From the NCBI GenBank assembly GCA_030614255.1, contig JAUWKI010000006.1, forward strand, positions 1 to 60,668: a DNA stretch of 60,668 nt. Reading direction: 5' to 3'. The notes under the pieces were generated by a model. That model saw only the letters and a list, made by a program, of their open reading frames with translations, had not been told where the DNA came from and did no database searches. Position 1 is the stretch's first letter, and each line of letters starts with the position of its first letter. This DNA comes from Actinomycetes bacterium (GTDB lineage Bacteria > Actinomycetota > Aquicultoria > UBA3085 > Oleimmundimicrobiaceae). Positions 17,373 through 25,755 of the stretch are shown piece after piece. A program made the position numbers and the translations under genes.

Positions 17373-17401
17373 TTGCCAATCCTTAAAAAATATGATAAAC
17401 T
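17373..17401 (+). promoter_or_regulatory. Sigma-70-type promoter for the G5/3D gene
   Basis: TTGCCA at 17373-17378 and TAAACT at 17396-17401 are separated by 17 bases. Transcription would start near 17408 and give a leader of about 64 bases before the ATG at 17472. The site lies in the 166-base gap after the TatD gene, consistent with the cell-wall gene having its own promoter. Confidence 0.6.
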
Positions 17402-17471
17402 ACCTGAGTTTTGTCTTTAAGAGCAAGTGCAGCTCTTATATCAAGAATACTTATTTATGAGGAGTGATTTG

Positions 17472-18503
17472 ATGAAAGAGAAGATGTTAAAGTTCTGAAA
17501 GAAGATTGGAGCCAAGAAAGTTATTCTTGGCATAGTGGCAGCAATTGCCGTTCTTGTCCTAACTAGCGCTGCGTTAGCCAGGACGAGTATTGCTCTTTCT
17601 GTTGATGGCCGCACCACAAAAGTTTCGACTTATGCGGAGACGGTCGAAGGATTGTTAAAAGAGAATGAAATTGAATTTAAATCCTACGATTCTATCACCC
17701 CGAGTTTGTCCTCTCATTTAGAGGAAGGAATGACAATCACTGTTAAACATGCTAAATCGGTAGTGTTGGATGTTGATGGTGTGGAAAAATCCATTGTATC
17801 TCTCGCCAATAATGTTGGTGAATTTTTGGATATGAATGGGGTGGAATTTAACTCTCTTGATACGGTCTCTCCCAACTTAGACAAATTGCTTGAAGATGGT
17901 ATGAGAATAAGTGTTATTCATGCGAAAGGGAGATTGGAAATCTCGGAGAAGCCCATATCTTATAAGGTTATTACTTTAAATGATAAAAACCTTTCCAAGG
18001 GAGTAAAAAAGGTTGTAGTCACCGGAAAGAACGGTGTTTTGGAGGTTGTCTACGAAGTCTTTTATAAGGGCGGCCTTATAGTAAAAAAGGAAAAGAAAGA
18101 GGAAAGAGTGGCTGTTGAAGCCGTGGATCAGATTGTTAAGGTCGGAACAAAACAATTGTCATCTACTACTAGCCATACTGTTAGCAGGAGTTCTGGCTCA
18201 ACTTCGAACTCGGCGAATACTGGCGAAAAGGTTTTAAGAATGGTGGCGACTGCTTATACTCCTGGTCATGGTTGCGGATTTCGTACAGCAACCGGGGCAA
18301 GAGCTCAATATGGAATAGTGGCGGTTGATCCGCGTGTAATACCGCTAGGGACCCATCTGTATATTGAAGGTTACGGAAATGCCATAGCCGCCGATACGGG
18401 TGGGGCAATTAAAGGTAACCGCATCGATTTGTGTTTTAATACGTTACAAGAGGCGATAAATTTTGGTAGACGAACCGTTGTGGTCCACATTCTAGGCAAG
18501 TAG
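17472..18503 (+). CDS. G5/3D-domain cell-wall protein (YabE-like) with in-frame TGA at codon 9
   Basis: Secreted peptidoglycan-active protein of the YabE/resuscitation-factor-like group. Domains after the signal segment: two DUF348 repeats (VDGRTTKVSTYAETVEGLL and VDGVEKSIVSLANNVGEFL), a G5 domain, a Ser/Thr-rich linker, and a 3D domain with DPRVIPLGTHLYI and AADTGG. The ATG at 17472 has a good GAGGAG site, but codon 9 is TGA (17496-17498). The same frame then runs KKIGAKKVILGIVAAIAVLVL, a perfect continuation of a signal peptide, to the stop at 18503. A TGG-to-TGA change would explain it; so would recoding, since a perfect 8-bp hairpin follows. A non-recoded start could only be GTG 17535, which lacks a ribosome site. 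Confidence 0.8.
17511..17531 (+). promoter_or_regulatory. Hairpin 12 bases after the in-frame TGA
   Basis: GCCAAGAA (17511-17518) pairs perfectly with TTCTTGGC (17524-17531) around AGTTA. The loop begins 20 bases after the TGA and carries G at its second position, a spacing and loop content compatible with a bacterial SECIS. It also ends 3 bases before GTG 17535, so it could instead affect re-initiation. Function is not established. Confidence 0.45.
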
Positions 18504-18551
18504 CAATATAAGACGTATCAGATATTGAACAATTCCAGATGCTAGTCTGGC

Positions 18552-18585
18552 AAAGCCCCGCAGTAATTCTGCGGGGCTTTTTACT
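18552..18585 (+). terminator. Rho-independent terminator after the G5/3D gene
   Basis: A 12-bp perfect stem, AAAGCCCCGCAG (18552-18563) with CTGCGGGGCTTT (18569-18580), closes a TAATT loop and runs into TTTTTA. It separates the cell-wall gene from ksgA. Confidence 0.93.
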
Positions 18586-18594
18586 ACAAATTTT

Positions 18595-18629
18595 TAAGTC
18601 TAACAGAAATTTATTTTCTGTTAGACTTA
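18595..18629. promoter_or_regulatory. Perfect 15-bp inverted repeat upstream of ksgA
   Basis: TAAGTCTAACAGAAA (18595-18609) is the exact reverse complement of TTTCTGTTAGACTTA (18615-18629), with a TTTAT loop. It lies 10 bases after the previous terminator and 30 bases before the ksgA start. It has no GC-rich core or T-run, so it is not a standard terminator; an operator, RNase-processing stem or small mobile remnant are possible. Confidence 0.5.
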
Positions 18630-18658
18630 GGGTAATTTAGTGAAAGGTTTGGGACGAA

Positions 18659-19507
18659 ATGATGCCGATTGTTAATCCGACAAGGACAATAGAGATATTA
18701 AGAAAGCATAATATAAGATTAACAAAGGGTCTTGGGCAACATTTCTTAGTTGATAGGAATATTTTAAGAAAGATAGTAGATGCATCGAATCTTACGTTGG
18801 ATGATGTTGTTCTTGAAATCGGAACGGGAATAGGTACCTTGACAGAAGCTCTTGTTGAGAGAGCGGGTATGGTTTTGGCGGTTGAGTATGATTCAAAGTT
18901 CTTCCCTGTACTTGAAGAAAATTTTAAAGGGTTGAGTAATTTTCATTTGATAAAAGCCGATGCGTTGAAGATTACTCCCGAAAGTCTTCCTGTAAAGCCA
19001 AACAAAGTGGTATCCAACTTGCCCTACAACATCGCATCTCCATTAATTATAAATCTTCTTGAAGATTTTTTTGAAATTGAGGAGCTTGTTGTCATGATTC
19101 AAAAGGAGGTTGCAAAACGCATTACAGCTAAGCCCGGAACAAAAGATTACGGGTTTCTTACCTTAAAAATTAACTATTATGCTGAGCCCAAAGTGCTCTT
19201 TGGGGTATCAAGAAACGTTTTTTTACCACCTCCCAAGGTAGACTCGGCGGTTATCCGCATAGAGAGACCATCTTCTCCACGAGTAAAAGTGAACGATTCA
19301 CAAGTTTTGTTTGAATTGGTTTCTGCAGTTTTTGGTCAGAGAAGAAAAACAATTGCAAACGCACTCTCATCGGTTTTATGCGACAAAAGTGAGGCAATAA
19401 AGGTCTTGTCAGAGGCGGGAATTGATTCAAAAAGCAGAGGAGAGACCCTGGGCCTTCTCGATTTTTCGAGATTGAGCAATATTGTTGGGAAATTGAATTC
19501 TAAGTAG
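18659..19507 (+). CDS. ksgA: 16S rRNA dimethyladenosine transferase KsgA/RsmA
   Basis: Dimethylates A1518 and A1519 near the 3' end of 16S rRNA during 30S maturation (282 aa). GQHFLVD is the family N-terminus, EIGTGIGTLTE the SAM-binding motif I, and NLPYNIASPL the catalytic NLPY motif. Two adjacent ATGs (18659, 18662) are possible starts. Position between the G5/3D gene and veg is the Bacillus yabE-...-ksgA-...-veg order, although the primase-like rnmV and yabG found there are missing here. Confidence 0.96.
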   Translation: MMPIVNPTRTIEILRKHNIRLTKGLGQHFLVDRNILRKIVDASNLTLDDVVLEIGTGIGTLTEALVERAGMVLAVEYDSKFFPVLEENFKGLSNFHLIKADALKITPESLPVKPNKVVSNLPYNIASPLIINLLEDFFEIEELVVMIQKEVAKRITAKPGTKDYGFLTLKINYYAEPKVLFGVSRNVFLPPPKVDSAVIRIERPSSPRVKVNDSQVLFELVSAVFGQRRKTIANALSSVLCDKSEAIKVLSEAGIDSKSRGETLGLLDFSRLSNIVGKLNSK

Positions 19508-19576
19508 AGTTAAGCTTGATTTAATCCTCTGTCTGGGTTATCATCAGCTTAAATCACTGAAAGGGATTTTCTATTA

Positions 19577-19864
19577 ATGAAAGCTTCTGAACTACCCAAA
19601 GCAGAAATCGTATCCAAAATTAAGCTGGACCTAGAGTCTTATTTGGGTGAAAAAATGAAGCTTCGAGCCAATATAGGTCGATGTAAAATAATTGAGCGGG
19701 AAGGAATCCTCAAAGAGACCCACCCGAATTTGTTTATTATAACAGTTGAGGAGGAAGAAGAGAGGACTAGGTTAGTTTCCTATAGTTACGTTGATGTTTT
19801 AACAAAAACAGTCGAGCTTACTAACCCGGCTAATGGAGAAAATATAGTTTCTTGGCTTCAATAA
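19577..19864 (+). CDS. veg: Veg family protein
   Basis: Small protein (95 aa) of the Veg/DUF1021 family, which in Bacillus is highly expressed and influences biofilm genes through an unclear mechanism. Recognisable family features are ANIGRCKIIEREGIL, where Bacillus has a similar Gly-Arg segment, followed by ETHPNLFII and VSYSYVDVLTKTVEL. Its location between ksgA and ispE is the same as in Bacillus, which strengthens the call. Confidence 0.88.
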   Translation: MKASELPKAEIVSKIKLDLESYLGEKMKLRANIGRCKIIEREGILKETHPNLFIITVEEEEERTRLVSYSYVDVLTKTVELTNPANGENIVSWLQ

Positions 19865-19944
19865 AAGATGTATCGCAAAATATCTTAATCGCGCGGATAA
19901 TTTAATTTTTTATAATAGGCACAGTTAGAAACTGTGTTTTTTTT

Positions 19945-20829
19945 ATGGCAAAGGAAAAGTTGATGAGAAGAGTTAAGCTTAAAGCATATGCCAAAATCAA
20001 CCTCTACCTCGATGTTATTGGCAAAAGAGATGATGGCTATCATGATATCCGCTCTATCATGCAGAGTGTTTTACTTGCGGATGAACTTGCAATCTCGGAT
20101 GCTGATGGTTTGGAGCTAACCCTTTCAGGCAAGTTCAAAGTATCTCCCAAAGACAACCTTGTTTTGAAGGCGGCACGGGCTCTGCAAGATTTTACTGAGA
20201 AAGAACGTGGAGCTTCCATTGTTTTAGAGAAAAAAATCCCGGTTGCTGCGGGGCTTGGAGGCGGAAGCGCGGATGCTGCTGCTACACTTATTGGTCTGAA
20301 TATATTATGGGACCTCAATCTATCTTTAGACAATCTGCAGACCATAGGCGAAAAAATAGGTGCTGATGTTCCGTTTTGTCTTCGAGGTGGAACGTGTTTG
20401 GTTGAAGGCAAAGGGGAGAGGGTCTCTTCTTTAACTGATAATTTTGTGGCCGATATTGTAATTATAAAACTACCTTTTAATCTTTCGACCTCACGGGTTT
20501 ACTCGGATTTCGATAAGGTTAAATCATCTTGTGTATCTCCTATCGAGGGAATAATCGCTGCTTTACATAACGGGAGACTGAACGATGTTTCATCATCGCT
20601 AGCGAATGTATTGGAGGAGACAGTGATTTCAAAAAATCCGATGATTAAAGAGATTAAAGAGAGGGTTCTTCGAGAGGGCGCGCTGGGTGTCTTGATGTCC
20701 GGTAGCGGCTCAAGCGTGTTTGCTATAGCTGAGTCGAAAAAGACTGCACTTAAAATTGCGGATTCTCTAAAGAATTTTTACGAAGATGTTATTGTGACCG
20801 CGACTTCCCCAAAAGGGGTCGATGTTTAA
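19945..20829 (+). CDS. ispE: 4-diphosphocytidyl-2-C-methyl-D-erythritol kinase
   Basis: GHMP kinase (294 aa) phosphorylating CDP-methylerythritol in the MEP route to isoprenoids. AYAKINLYLDV and the Gly-rich ATP loop PVAAGLGGGSADAA are diagnostic, and SGSGSSVFAI is motif 3. The ATG at 19945 lacks a clear ribosome site; an internal ATG at 19963 would give a slightly shorter N-terminus. Shows that the organism uses the MEP rather than the mevalonate route. Confidence 0.95.
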   Translation: MAKEKLMRRVKLKAYAKINLYLDVIGKRDDGYHDIRSIMQSVLLADELAISDADGLELTLSGKFKVSPKDNLVLKAARALQDFTEKERGASIVLEKKIPVAAGLGGGSADAAATLIGLNILWDLNLSLDNLQTIGEKIGADVPFCLRGGTCLVEGKGERVSSLTDNFVADIVIIKLPFNLSTSRVYSDFDKVKSSCVSPIEGIIAALHNGRLNDVSSSLANVLEETVISKNPMIKEIKERVLREGALGVLMSGSGSSVFAIAESKKTALKIADSLKNFYEDVIVTATSPKGVDV

Positions 20830-20917
20830 CGGGTATCGGCTTAACAATTTATAAACCAGGAAGGATTTTTGATTGTGATGAAGAAAGTCTTTATTCACAA
20901 GCAAAAGGAGAATCGAA

Positions 20918-21673
20918 ATGGGTTTTGATGCTTTGGTTCTGGCCGGAGGAAGTCTAAAGAGTATTAGTGTTAAAAATGTCTTCACAAAAGGGATGCTAGA
21001 GATAGATGGTAAACCTATGGTGGAGTATACAATAGATGCTCTTAGGGATTGTCCCGAAATCGAAAGGGTGGCTGTTATCATCCCTTCTTCTGTTTCTCCG
21101 GGAGAGTGGGCTAAAAAAGTAGATAAAGTTTTGATTGGAGATAAGTCTTTAACGGAAAACACCCACACGGGAGCAGTCTACTTGGAGCCGGATGGTCTTT
21201 TTTTGGTAATATCGGCCGATGTGCCTCTTATAACAGGCTCGGCTATAGAGAAATTTTTGAAAAAGTGCAGAAAAATGGAGGCTGATTTATACTATCCTAT
21301 AATTTCGCGAGAGGAGATGGACAGAAAATTCCCAGGAACAAAAAGAACTTACGCTCACTTGAAAGAGGGCGACTTTACGGGCGGGAACTTAGTACTTGTT
21401 GATTCAGGGACATTTGAAAAAAATAGGGAATTTTTCGAGAATTTGTATTCTCTAAGAAAAAGTCCCTTTATGTTAGCCAAGGTTCTTGGTTTTAGGTTTG
21501 TTTTGAGATTTTTACTTGGCCTTGCTACGATTTCCGAAGCCGAGGAAAAATTATCAACTCTAATCAACGCGAAAGGTATTACAGTTGTATCCGATGCTGA
21601 AATGGGAATTGATGTGGATAAAGATGCTGATTTAATCTATGTTAAAGAGGCGATTCACAAAAGAAGGGGGTGA
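20918..21673 (+). CDS. MobA-like nucleotidyltransferase
   Basis: NTP-transferase of 251 aa. The N-terminus VLAGGSLK resembles the LAGGxSxRxG signature of MobA/IspD-type enzymes, but with less of the Arg-Met-Gly part. KGMLEIDGKPMVEYTI and SADVPLIT are the other family motifs. Target nucleotide and acceptor are unknown. It takes the position occupied by purR in Bacillus, between ispE and ridA, and ends 4 bases before the ridA start. That suggests an operon and perhaps a cell-envelope or cofactor role, as its neighbour glmU is also a nucleotidyltransferase. Confidence 0.78.
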   Translation: MGFDALVLAGGSLKSISVKNVFTKGMLEIDGKPMVEYTIDALRDCPEIERVAVIIPSSVSPGEWAKKVDKVLIGDKSLTENTHTGAVYLEPDGLFLVISADVPLITGSAIEKFLKKCRKMEADLYYPIISREEMDRKFPGTKRTYAHLKEGDFTGGNLVLVDSGTFEKNREFFENLYSLRKSPFMLAKVLGFRFVLRFLLGLATISEAEEKLSTLINAKGITVVSDAEMGIDVDKDADLIYVKEAIHKRRG

Positions 21674-21677
21674 AGGA

Positions 21678-22058
21678 ATGTCCGTTGCCATAATAACAGA
21701 AGAAGCCCCTCTCCCTACGGGACATTATTCCCAAGCAATAAAAGCCGGAGATTTTATCTTTGTTTCAGGACAAATACCAATAAATCCTCTTACAGATGAG
21801 TTAATTGAGGGTGACATAAAAACCAAGACAAGATTAATTTTTCGTAACATAGATGCTATATTAAAGGCTGGGAGTAGCTCAATTTCAAAGGTGGTGAAGC
21901 TAACAGTATATATTCGAAATCTTTCAGATTTTTCTGCAGTTAATTCAGTTTTTGCAGAATTTTTTGTCGGTGAGCCCCCTGCAAGGGAAACGGTCGAAGT
22001 CAATAAACTTCCCAAGGGTGCTGAAATTGAAATTTCGGTGATTGCTTTGGTAAACTAA
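21678..22058 (+). CDS. ridA: RidA family reactive enamine/imine deaminase
   Basis: YjgF/YabJ/RidA protein (126 aa) that hydrolyses reactive 2-aminoacrylate and similar enamines from pyridoxal enzymes. [22 protein letters not shown] and [21 protein letters not shown] are nearly consensus, including the Arg that binds substrate carboxylates. The ATG at 21678 with GGTGAAGGA upstream gives the standard N-terminus. It precedes spoVG, as yabJ precedes spoVG in Bacillus. Confidence 0.95.
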   Translation: MSVAIITEEAPLPTGHYSQAIKAGDFIFVSGQIPINPLTDELIEGDIKTKTRLIFRNIDAILKAGSSSISKVVKLTVYIRNLSDFSAVNSVFAEFFVGEPPARETVEVNKLPKGAEIEISVIALVN

Positions 22059-22080
22059 CAAGAAAAGGGTGATAAGCAAA

Positions 22081-22464
22081 ATGGAAATTACAAGAGTAGT
22101 GGTGAGACTGGTTGATATGAACAAAGTTCAGGCTATTGCAAGTGTCACGTTTGATGAGGAGTTTGTGGTACATAACCTTAGAATTGTGGAAGGTGACAAG
22201 GGATTATTTGTGGCGATGCCAAGTCGCAAGTTACCTAATGGCGAATATAGAGATGTTGCCCATCCTATTAATACTGAAACGAGGGAGCGCATACAGAATG
22301 CTGTTTTAGAAGAATACAAACAAGTTAAAGAGGGAGCAAAGGAATCTTCAAGCAGTAAGAGTAGCGCAAAACCTGTAAGCGATAAAGAAGAAAAAGAAGA
22401 GAGTGGTTCTGCGGATAAAGAAGAAAAAGAAGAGAGTGGTTCTGCGGATAAAGAGGAGGAATAG
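22081..22464 (+). CDS. spoVG: SpoVG family RNA/DNA-binding regulator with acidic repeat tail
   Basis: SpoVG (127 aa) is a conserved nucleic-acid-binding protein affecting septation, virulence or sporulation genes in different phyla; it does not imply spore formation. The core [27 protein letters not shown] and [17 protein letters not shown] is typical. ATG 22081 gives the conserved start. The C-terminus departs from the family: about 38 residues of Ser, Lys, Glu and Asp encoded partly by two exact 33-base repeats. The tail is probably disordered. Confidence 0.94.
   Translation: MEITRVVVRLVDMNKVQAIASVTFDEEFVVHNLRIVEGDKGLFVAMPSRKLPNGEYRDVAHPINTETRERIQNAVLEEYKQVKEGAKESSSSKSSAKPVSDKEEKEESGSADKEEKEESGSADKEEE
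22381..22446 (+). repeat. Two 33-base tandem repeats within spoVG
   Basis: Bases 22381-22413 are repeated exactly at 22414-22446, followed by a partial third copy. Each unit encodes [11 protein letters not shown], so copy changes keep the frame and only vary the acidic tail length. Confidence 0.95.
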
Positions 22465-22478
22465 CTTACCGAGCGAAC

Positions 22479-22507
22479 TTGACACCCCAAAGCTCATAAA
22501 CTATACT
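22479..22507 (+). promoter_or_regulatory. Promoter of tRNA-Gln
   Basis: TTGACA (22479-22484) and TATACT (22502-22507) with exactly 17 bases between them form a near-perfect sigma-70-type promoter. Transcription would begin near 22514, 25 bases before the tRNA, and may read into glmU. Confidence 0.9.
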
Positions 22508-22538
22508 CGCACAGTATTTTTGCTTTATGAAGGCAGTT

Positions 22539-22613
22539 TGGGGCGTCGCCAAGCGGTAAGGCACGGGATTTTGGTTCCCGCATTCGGAGGTTCGAATCCT
22601 CCCGCCCCAGCCA
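22539..22613 (+). tRNA. tRNA-Gln (anticodon TTG)
   Basis: A full cloverleaf is seen: acceptor TGGGGCG with CGCCCCA, D arm with AAGCGGTAAGGC, anticodon stem CGGGA/TCCCG around TTTTGGT giving anticodon TTG, T arm GGAGG-TTCGAAT-CCTCC, and discriminator G. The 3' CCA (22611-22613) is encoded. It sits between spoVG and glmU with its own promoter. Confidence 0.97.
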
Positions 22614-22692
22614 TTCGGCTCCTCAGTTATTAAGCGGAGTCGCTCATGGCTTGTCATGAGTTTGTCGAAGGGTAAATAATAGGAGGGCTGAG

Positions 22693-24078
22693 ATGGATCT
22701 GGCAGTAGTTGTACTCGCGGCGGGCGAGGGAACCAGGATGAAGTCGTCTCTTCCGAAGGTTCTTCATAAAATATGTGGTCGGCCAATCATCTCGTATATC
22801 ATAAATGCGGTGCAAAATCTCAATCCTGTTAAACTTATTATTGTTGTTGGGCATCAAAAAGAAAAAGTAATGGAAAATCTTGATGATGGAATAGAGGTAG
22901 TTGCTCAAGAAAGCCAGCTGGGAACAGGTCATGCTGTTCTTGTGGTAGAGCAATATTTAAGTGATTACGAGGGAAGCGTTCTTGTTCTATCGGGCGATTC
23001 TCCGCTTATTAAAAGTGAAACGTTACTAGAACTTGTTCGGTTACGTGAAAACAGTATGGCAACAGCAGCTATACTTACTGCTAAACTGAAAGACCCCGGC
23101 GGTTATGGTCGAATAATTCGTCATGGTAATGAAATCATTCGCATAGTTGAAGAAAAAGATGCCACCGTCGATGAAGTGAAAAATGACGAGGTAAATAGTG
23201 GAATTTATTGTTTTGACAACGTTAAATTGTTCGATTTTCTTAAAGACGTTAAGAACGAGAACCAGCAAAAGGAATATTATTTGACCGATGTTATCGGAGT
23301 TATAAAAGATAATGGGGAAAAAGTTGTTAGCATGATGGTCGAAGATGAGGACGAGATTTTAGGAATAAACTCCAGAAGACAGCAGGCTAAGGTCGATGAA
23401 ATTATGAGAAAAAGAATAAATTATCGTTTGATGGATGAAGGAGTTACATTTATAGATCCCGATCTTTCTTTTGTGGGGCCCGATGTTATTGTGGGAAAGG
23501 ATACTGTCATATACCCTCTAACATTTTTAGAAGGGAAAACATCGATTGGGGAAGGGTGTGAGATAGGTCCTTCCGCAAGACTTGTGAATGCGACCATTGG
23601 TAAAGATGTTAAAATTCAAAATTCTGTAATAAGTGAAAGTATTGTTGGAGATGGTGCGAGCATCGGTCCGTTCTGCTCGCTAAGAAAGGGTACCGAGATA
23701 AAAAAGAGAGCAAAAGTAGGAACCTTCGTGGAAATTAAAAAGAGCGAAGTGGGAGTGAATAGCAAAGTTCCTCACTTGAGTTACATAGGAGACGCTACCA
23801 TAGGAGACAATGTAAACATTGGAGCCGGTAGCATAACATGTAATTACGATGGGATTGAAAAACATAGGACAATTATCGAAGATGATGTCTTTATCGGTAG
23901 CGATACCATGTTGGTTGCTCCTCTCAGAGTTCACAAGGGGGCGATGACCGGGGCGGGTTCCACCATAACTTTAGATGTTCCCGCTGAGAGTTTAGCTGTT
24001 GAGCGCTCTGAACAGAGGATGGTTAAGGATTATCTCAAGAAAAAATTGAAGAAGAATAATAAAGGCGAGAATGATTAA
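22693..24078 (+). CDS. glmU: Bifunctional GlmU (GlcN-1-P acetyltransferase/UDP-GlcNAc pyrophosphorylase)
   Basis: Makes UDP-GlcNAc for peptidoglycan (461 aa). The N-terminal pyrophosphorylase domain has LAAGEGTRMKSSLPKVLH and GDSPLI. The C-terminal half is a left-handed beta-helix with repeated hexapeptides and the acetyltransferase features SYIGDATIG, GAGSITCNYDG and GSDTMLVAP. Full length for the family. Start ATG follows AGGAGG. The glmU-prs-ctc-pth run is shared with Bacillus. Confidence 0.97.
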   Translation: MDLAVVVLAAGEGTRMKSSLPKVLHKICGRPIISYIINAVQNLNPVKLIIVVGHQKEKVMENLDDGIEVVAQESQLGTGHAVLVVEQYLSDYEGSVLVLSGDSPLIKSETLLELVRLRENSMATAAILTAKLKDPGGYGRIIRHGNEIIRIVEEKDATVDEVKNDEVNSGIYCFDNVKLFDFLKDVKNENQQKEYYLTDVIGVIKDNGEKVVSMMVEDEDEILGINSRRQQAKVDEIMRKRINYRLMDEGVTFIDPDLSFVGPDVIVGKDTVIYPLTFLEGKTSIGEGCEIGPSARLVNATIGKDVKIQNSVISESIVGDGASIGPFCSLRKGTEIKKRAKVGTFVEIKKSEVGVNSKVPHLSYIGDATIGDNVNIGAGSITCNYDGIEKHRTIIEDDVFIGSDTMLVAPLRVHKGAMTGAGSTITLDVPAESLAVERSEQRMVKDYLKKKLKKNNKGEND

Positions 24079-24093
24079 GGGGTTCTGGTTAAC

Positions 24094-25059
24094 ATGAATA
24101 AGAATTCAAAAGGGAAGTTAATGGTTTTTACGGGGCGCGCAAACCCTGAATTAAGCAAAGAGATTACCAATTATTTAGGAACAGAGCTTGGGAAAGTTAA
24201 AATATCAACTTTTAGAAACGGGGAGATTTACGCCAAGTACCTTGAGAGCGTGAGGGGCTCAGATGCCTTTGTGATACAGTCGCTTTGTGAGCCCGTAAAC
24301 GATAATTTAATGGAATTATTAATAATGGTTGATGCCTTAAAACGTGCTTCTGCTGCTAGGATTTCTGCTGTTATTCCGTATTATGCGTATGCCAGGCAAG
24401 ACAAAAAAACCGAACCCAGAGAACCTATCTCTGCCAAGCTTATTGCGGATCTTTTAATTGTAGCGGGTGTTGATAGGGTGCTCACCATGGATTTACACGC
24501 TGGGCAGATACAAGGTTTCTTCGATGTTCCGGTGGATCACTTAACGGCTTTGCCAATCCTTGCCCACTATTTTAAGGAACGTGACGTAGGTGACTTAATT
24601 GTTGTCTCTCCAGATGTGGGAAGGGTTAAAATTGCCAAAAGGTGTGCTGACAGGATTGGAGTTTCCATCGCTGTTTTACATAAAAGTCGACTGGCTCATA
24701 ATGTGACCGAGATAACTCAATTGGTTGGTGATGTTAAAGGAAAATGTGCTTTAATAATCGATGATATGATAGATACAGGTGGTACTATTGTCTATGGGGC
24801 TGAAGCTTTATTGAAAAATGGTGCGAAAGAGGTTTATGTCTGCGCAACTCACCCCATTTTTTCTGGTTCAGCGGTAGAGAAGCTAAGAAAATCTCCAATT
24901 AAGGAAGTTGTAGTGACGAACACTGTACCTGTACCTTCAGAGAAGAGGTTCGAGAAACTTAAAGTGTTATCGATAGCCTCACTTTTTGGTCAAGTTATAT
25001 TGAACGTTCACGAGGATGAATCGGTGAGTGAGATTTTTCAAGGAGATAATACTGTATAA
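24094..25059 (+). CDS. prs: Ribose-phosphate pyrophosphokinase
   Basis: Makes PRPP from ribose-5-phosphate and ATP (321 aa) for nucleotide, His and Trp synthesis. YYAYARQDKK is the ATP-binding loop, VSPDVGRVKIAKR the flexible catalytic region, and DDMIDTGGT the PRPP-binding motif. Class I bacterial form by sequence. Starts 15 bases after glmU. Confidence 0.97.
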   Translation: MNKNSKGKLMVFTGRANPELSKEITNYLGTELGKVKISTFRNGEIYAKYLESVRGSDAFVIQSLCEPVNDNLMELLIMVDALKRASAARISAVIPYYAYARQDKKTEPREPISAKLIADLLIVAGVDRVLTMDLHAGQIQGFFDVPVDHLTALPILAHYFKERDVGDLIVVSPDVGRVKIAKRCADRIGVSIAVLHKSRLAHNVTEITQLVGDVKGKCALIIDDMIDTGGTIVYGAEALLKNGAKEVYVCATHPIFSGSAVEKLRKSPIKEVVVTNTVPVPSEKRFEKLKVLSIASLFGQVILNVHEDESVSEIFQGDNTV

Positions 25060-25076
25060 ATAAGGAGTGTAAGTAC

Positions 25077-25754
25077 ATGGATTTTGTGGAATTGAGTGTC
25101 AAGTTAAGGGAAGAAACAGGGAAGGAGAGAGTAAAAAAATTAAGAGCTAAAGGGGAAATTCCTGCGGTGATTTATGGTTCAAAGTCAAAGCATAAATTAC
25201 TTGTAGTTGATGCGAGGAACTTTAGTTATTTAGAACAACATGGTGGGACAGGTGGTATCTTAAAGTTTAAGATAGAGGGCGATAGTCAGACTCAAAATGT
25301 GATAGTTAAAGATATCCAAAGGAACCCAATCAGTGACGAAATCTTGCACATCGATTTTCTTAAAATAGCTATGGACGAAGCTATAACTACCGTTGTTCCC
25401 ATTGCGCTTTCAGGGGAAGCGCCCGGTGTTGAGACTGGAGGGGTGCTTCAGCATGGTGCTTGGGAGTTAAACGTAAAGGCGTTGCCCAAGAATTTACCAT
25501 CCAGCATCAAAGTAGATGTTGGCACTTTGGAAATAGGCGATTTGGTTAGGGTGACGGATTTATCATTACCTGAAGGAGTCGAAATTCTTAATTCGCCGGA
25601 GGAAGTCATAGTTTCAGTTGTCCCGCCGACGAAGATTGAAGAACCGGAAGAAGTTCTAGAGGAAGAGGAAATTACTGAACCTGAACTAATTGGTGAAGAA
25701 AGAGAAGAAGAGGCAGGGGAAGAAGGGAAAGAAAAGAAAGAAAAAGAGGAATAA
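25077..25754 (+). CDS. rplY: 50S ribosomal protein L25/general stress protein Ctc
   Basis: 5S rRNA-binding protein (225 aa) of the long TL5/Ctc type: an N-terminal L25 domain (ELSVKLREETGKERVKKLRAKGEIPAVIYG) followed by the C-terminal beta domain (VVPIALSGEAPGV) and a strongly acidic tail of about 40 residues rich in Glu. The tail is longer than usual but tails of this kind are common in this family. Located between prs and pth as in Bacillus (ctc). Confidence 0.95.
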   Translation: MDFVELSVKLREETGKERVKKLRAKGEIPAVIYGSKSKHKLLVVDARNFSYLEQHGGTGGILKFKIEGDSQTQNVIVKDIQRNPISDEILHIDFLKIAMDEAITTVVPIALSGEAPGVETGGVLQHGAWELNVKALPKNLPSSIKVDVGTLEIGDLVRVTDLSLPEGVEILNSPEEVIVSVVPPTKIEEPEEVLEEEEITEPELIGEEREEEAGEEGKEKKEKEE

Positions 25755-25755
25755 A

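Noticed and set aside
17328-17420. Thirty-codon open frame between the TatD and G5/3D genes.
   Set aside because: No ribosome site and no similarity; it overlaps a good promoter.
22081-22464. veg and spoVG as evidence of spore formation.
   Set aside because: Both occur in non-sporulating bacteria and no sporulation-specific gene (spoIIE, sigF, ssp) is in the window.
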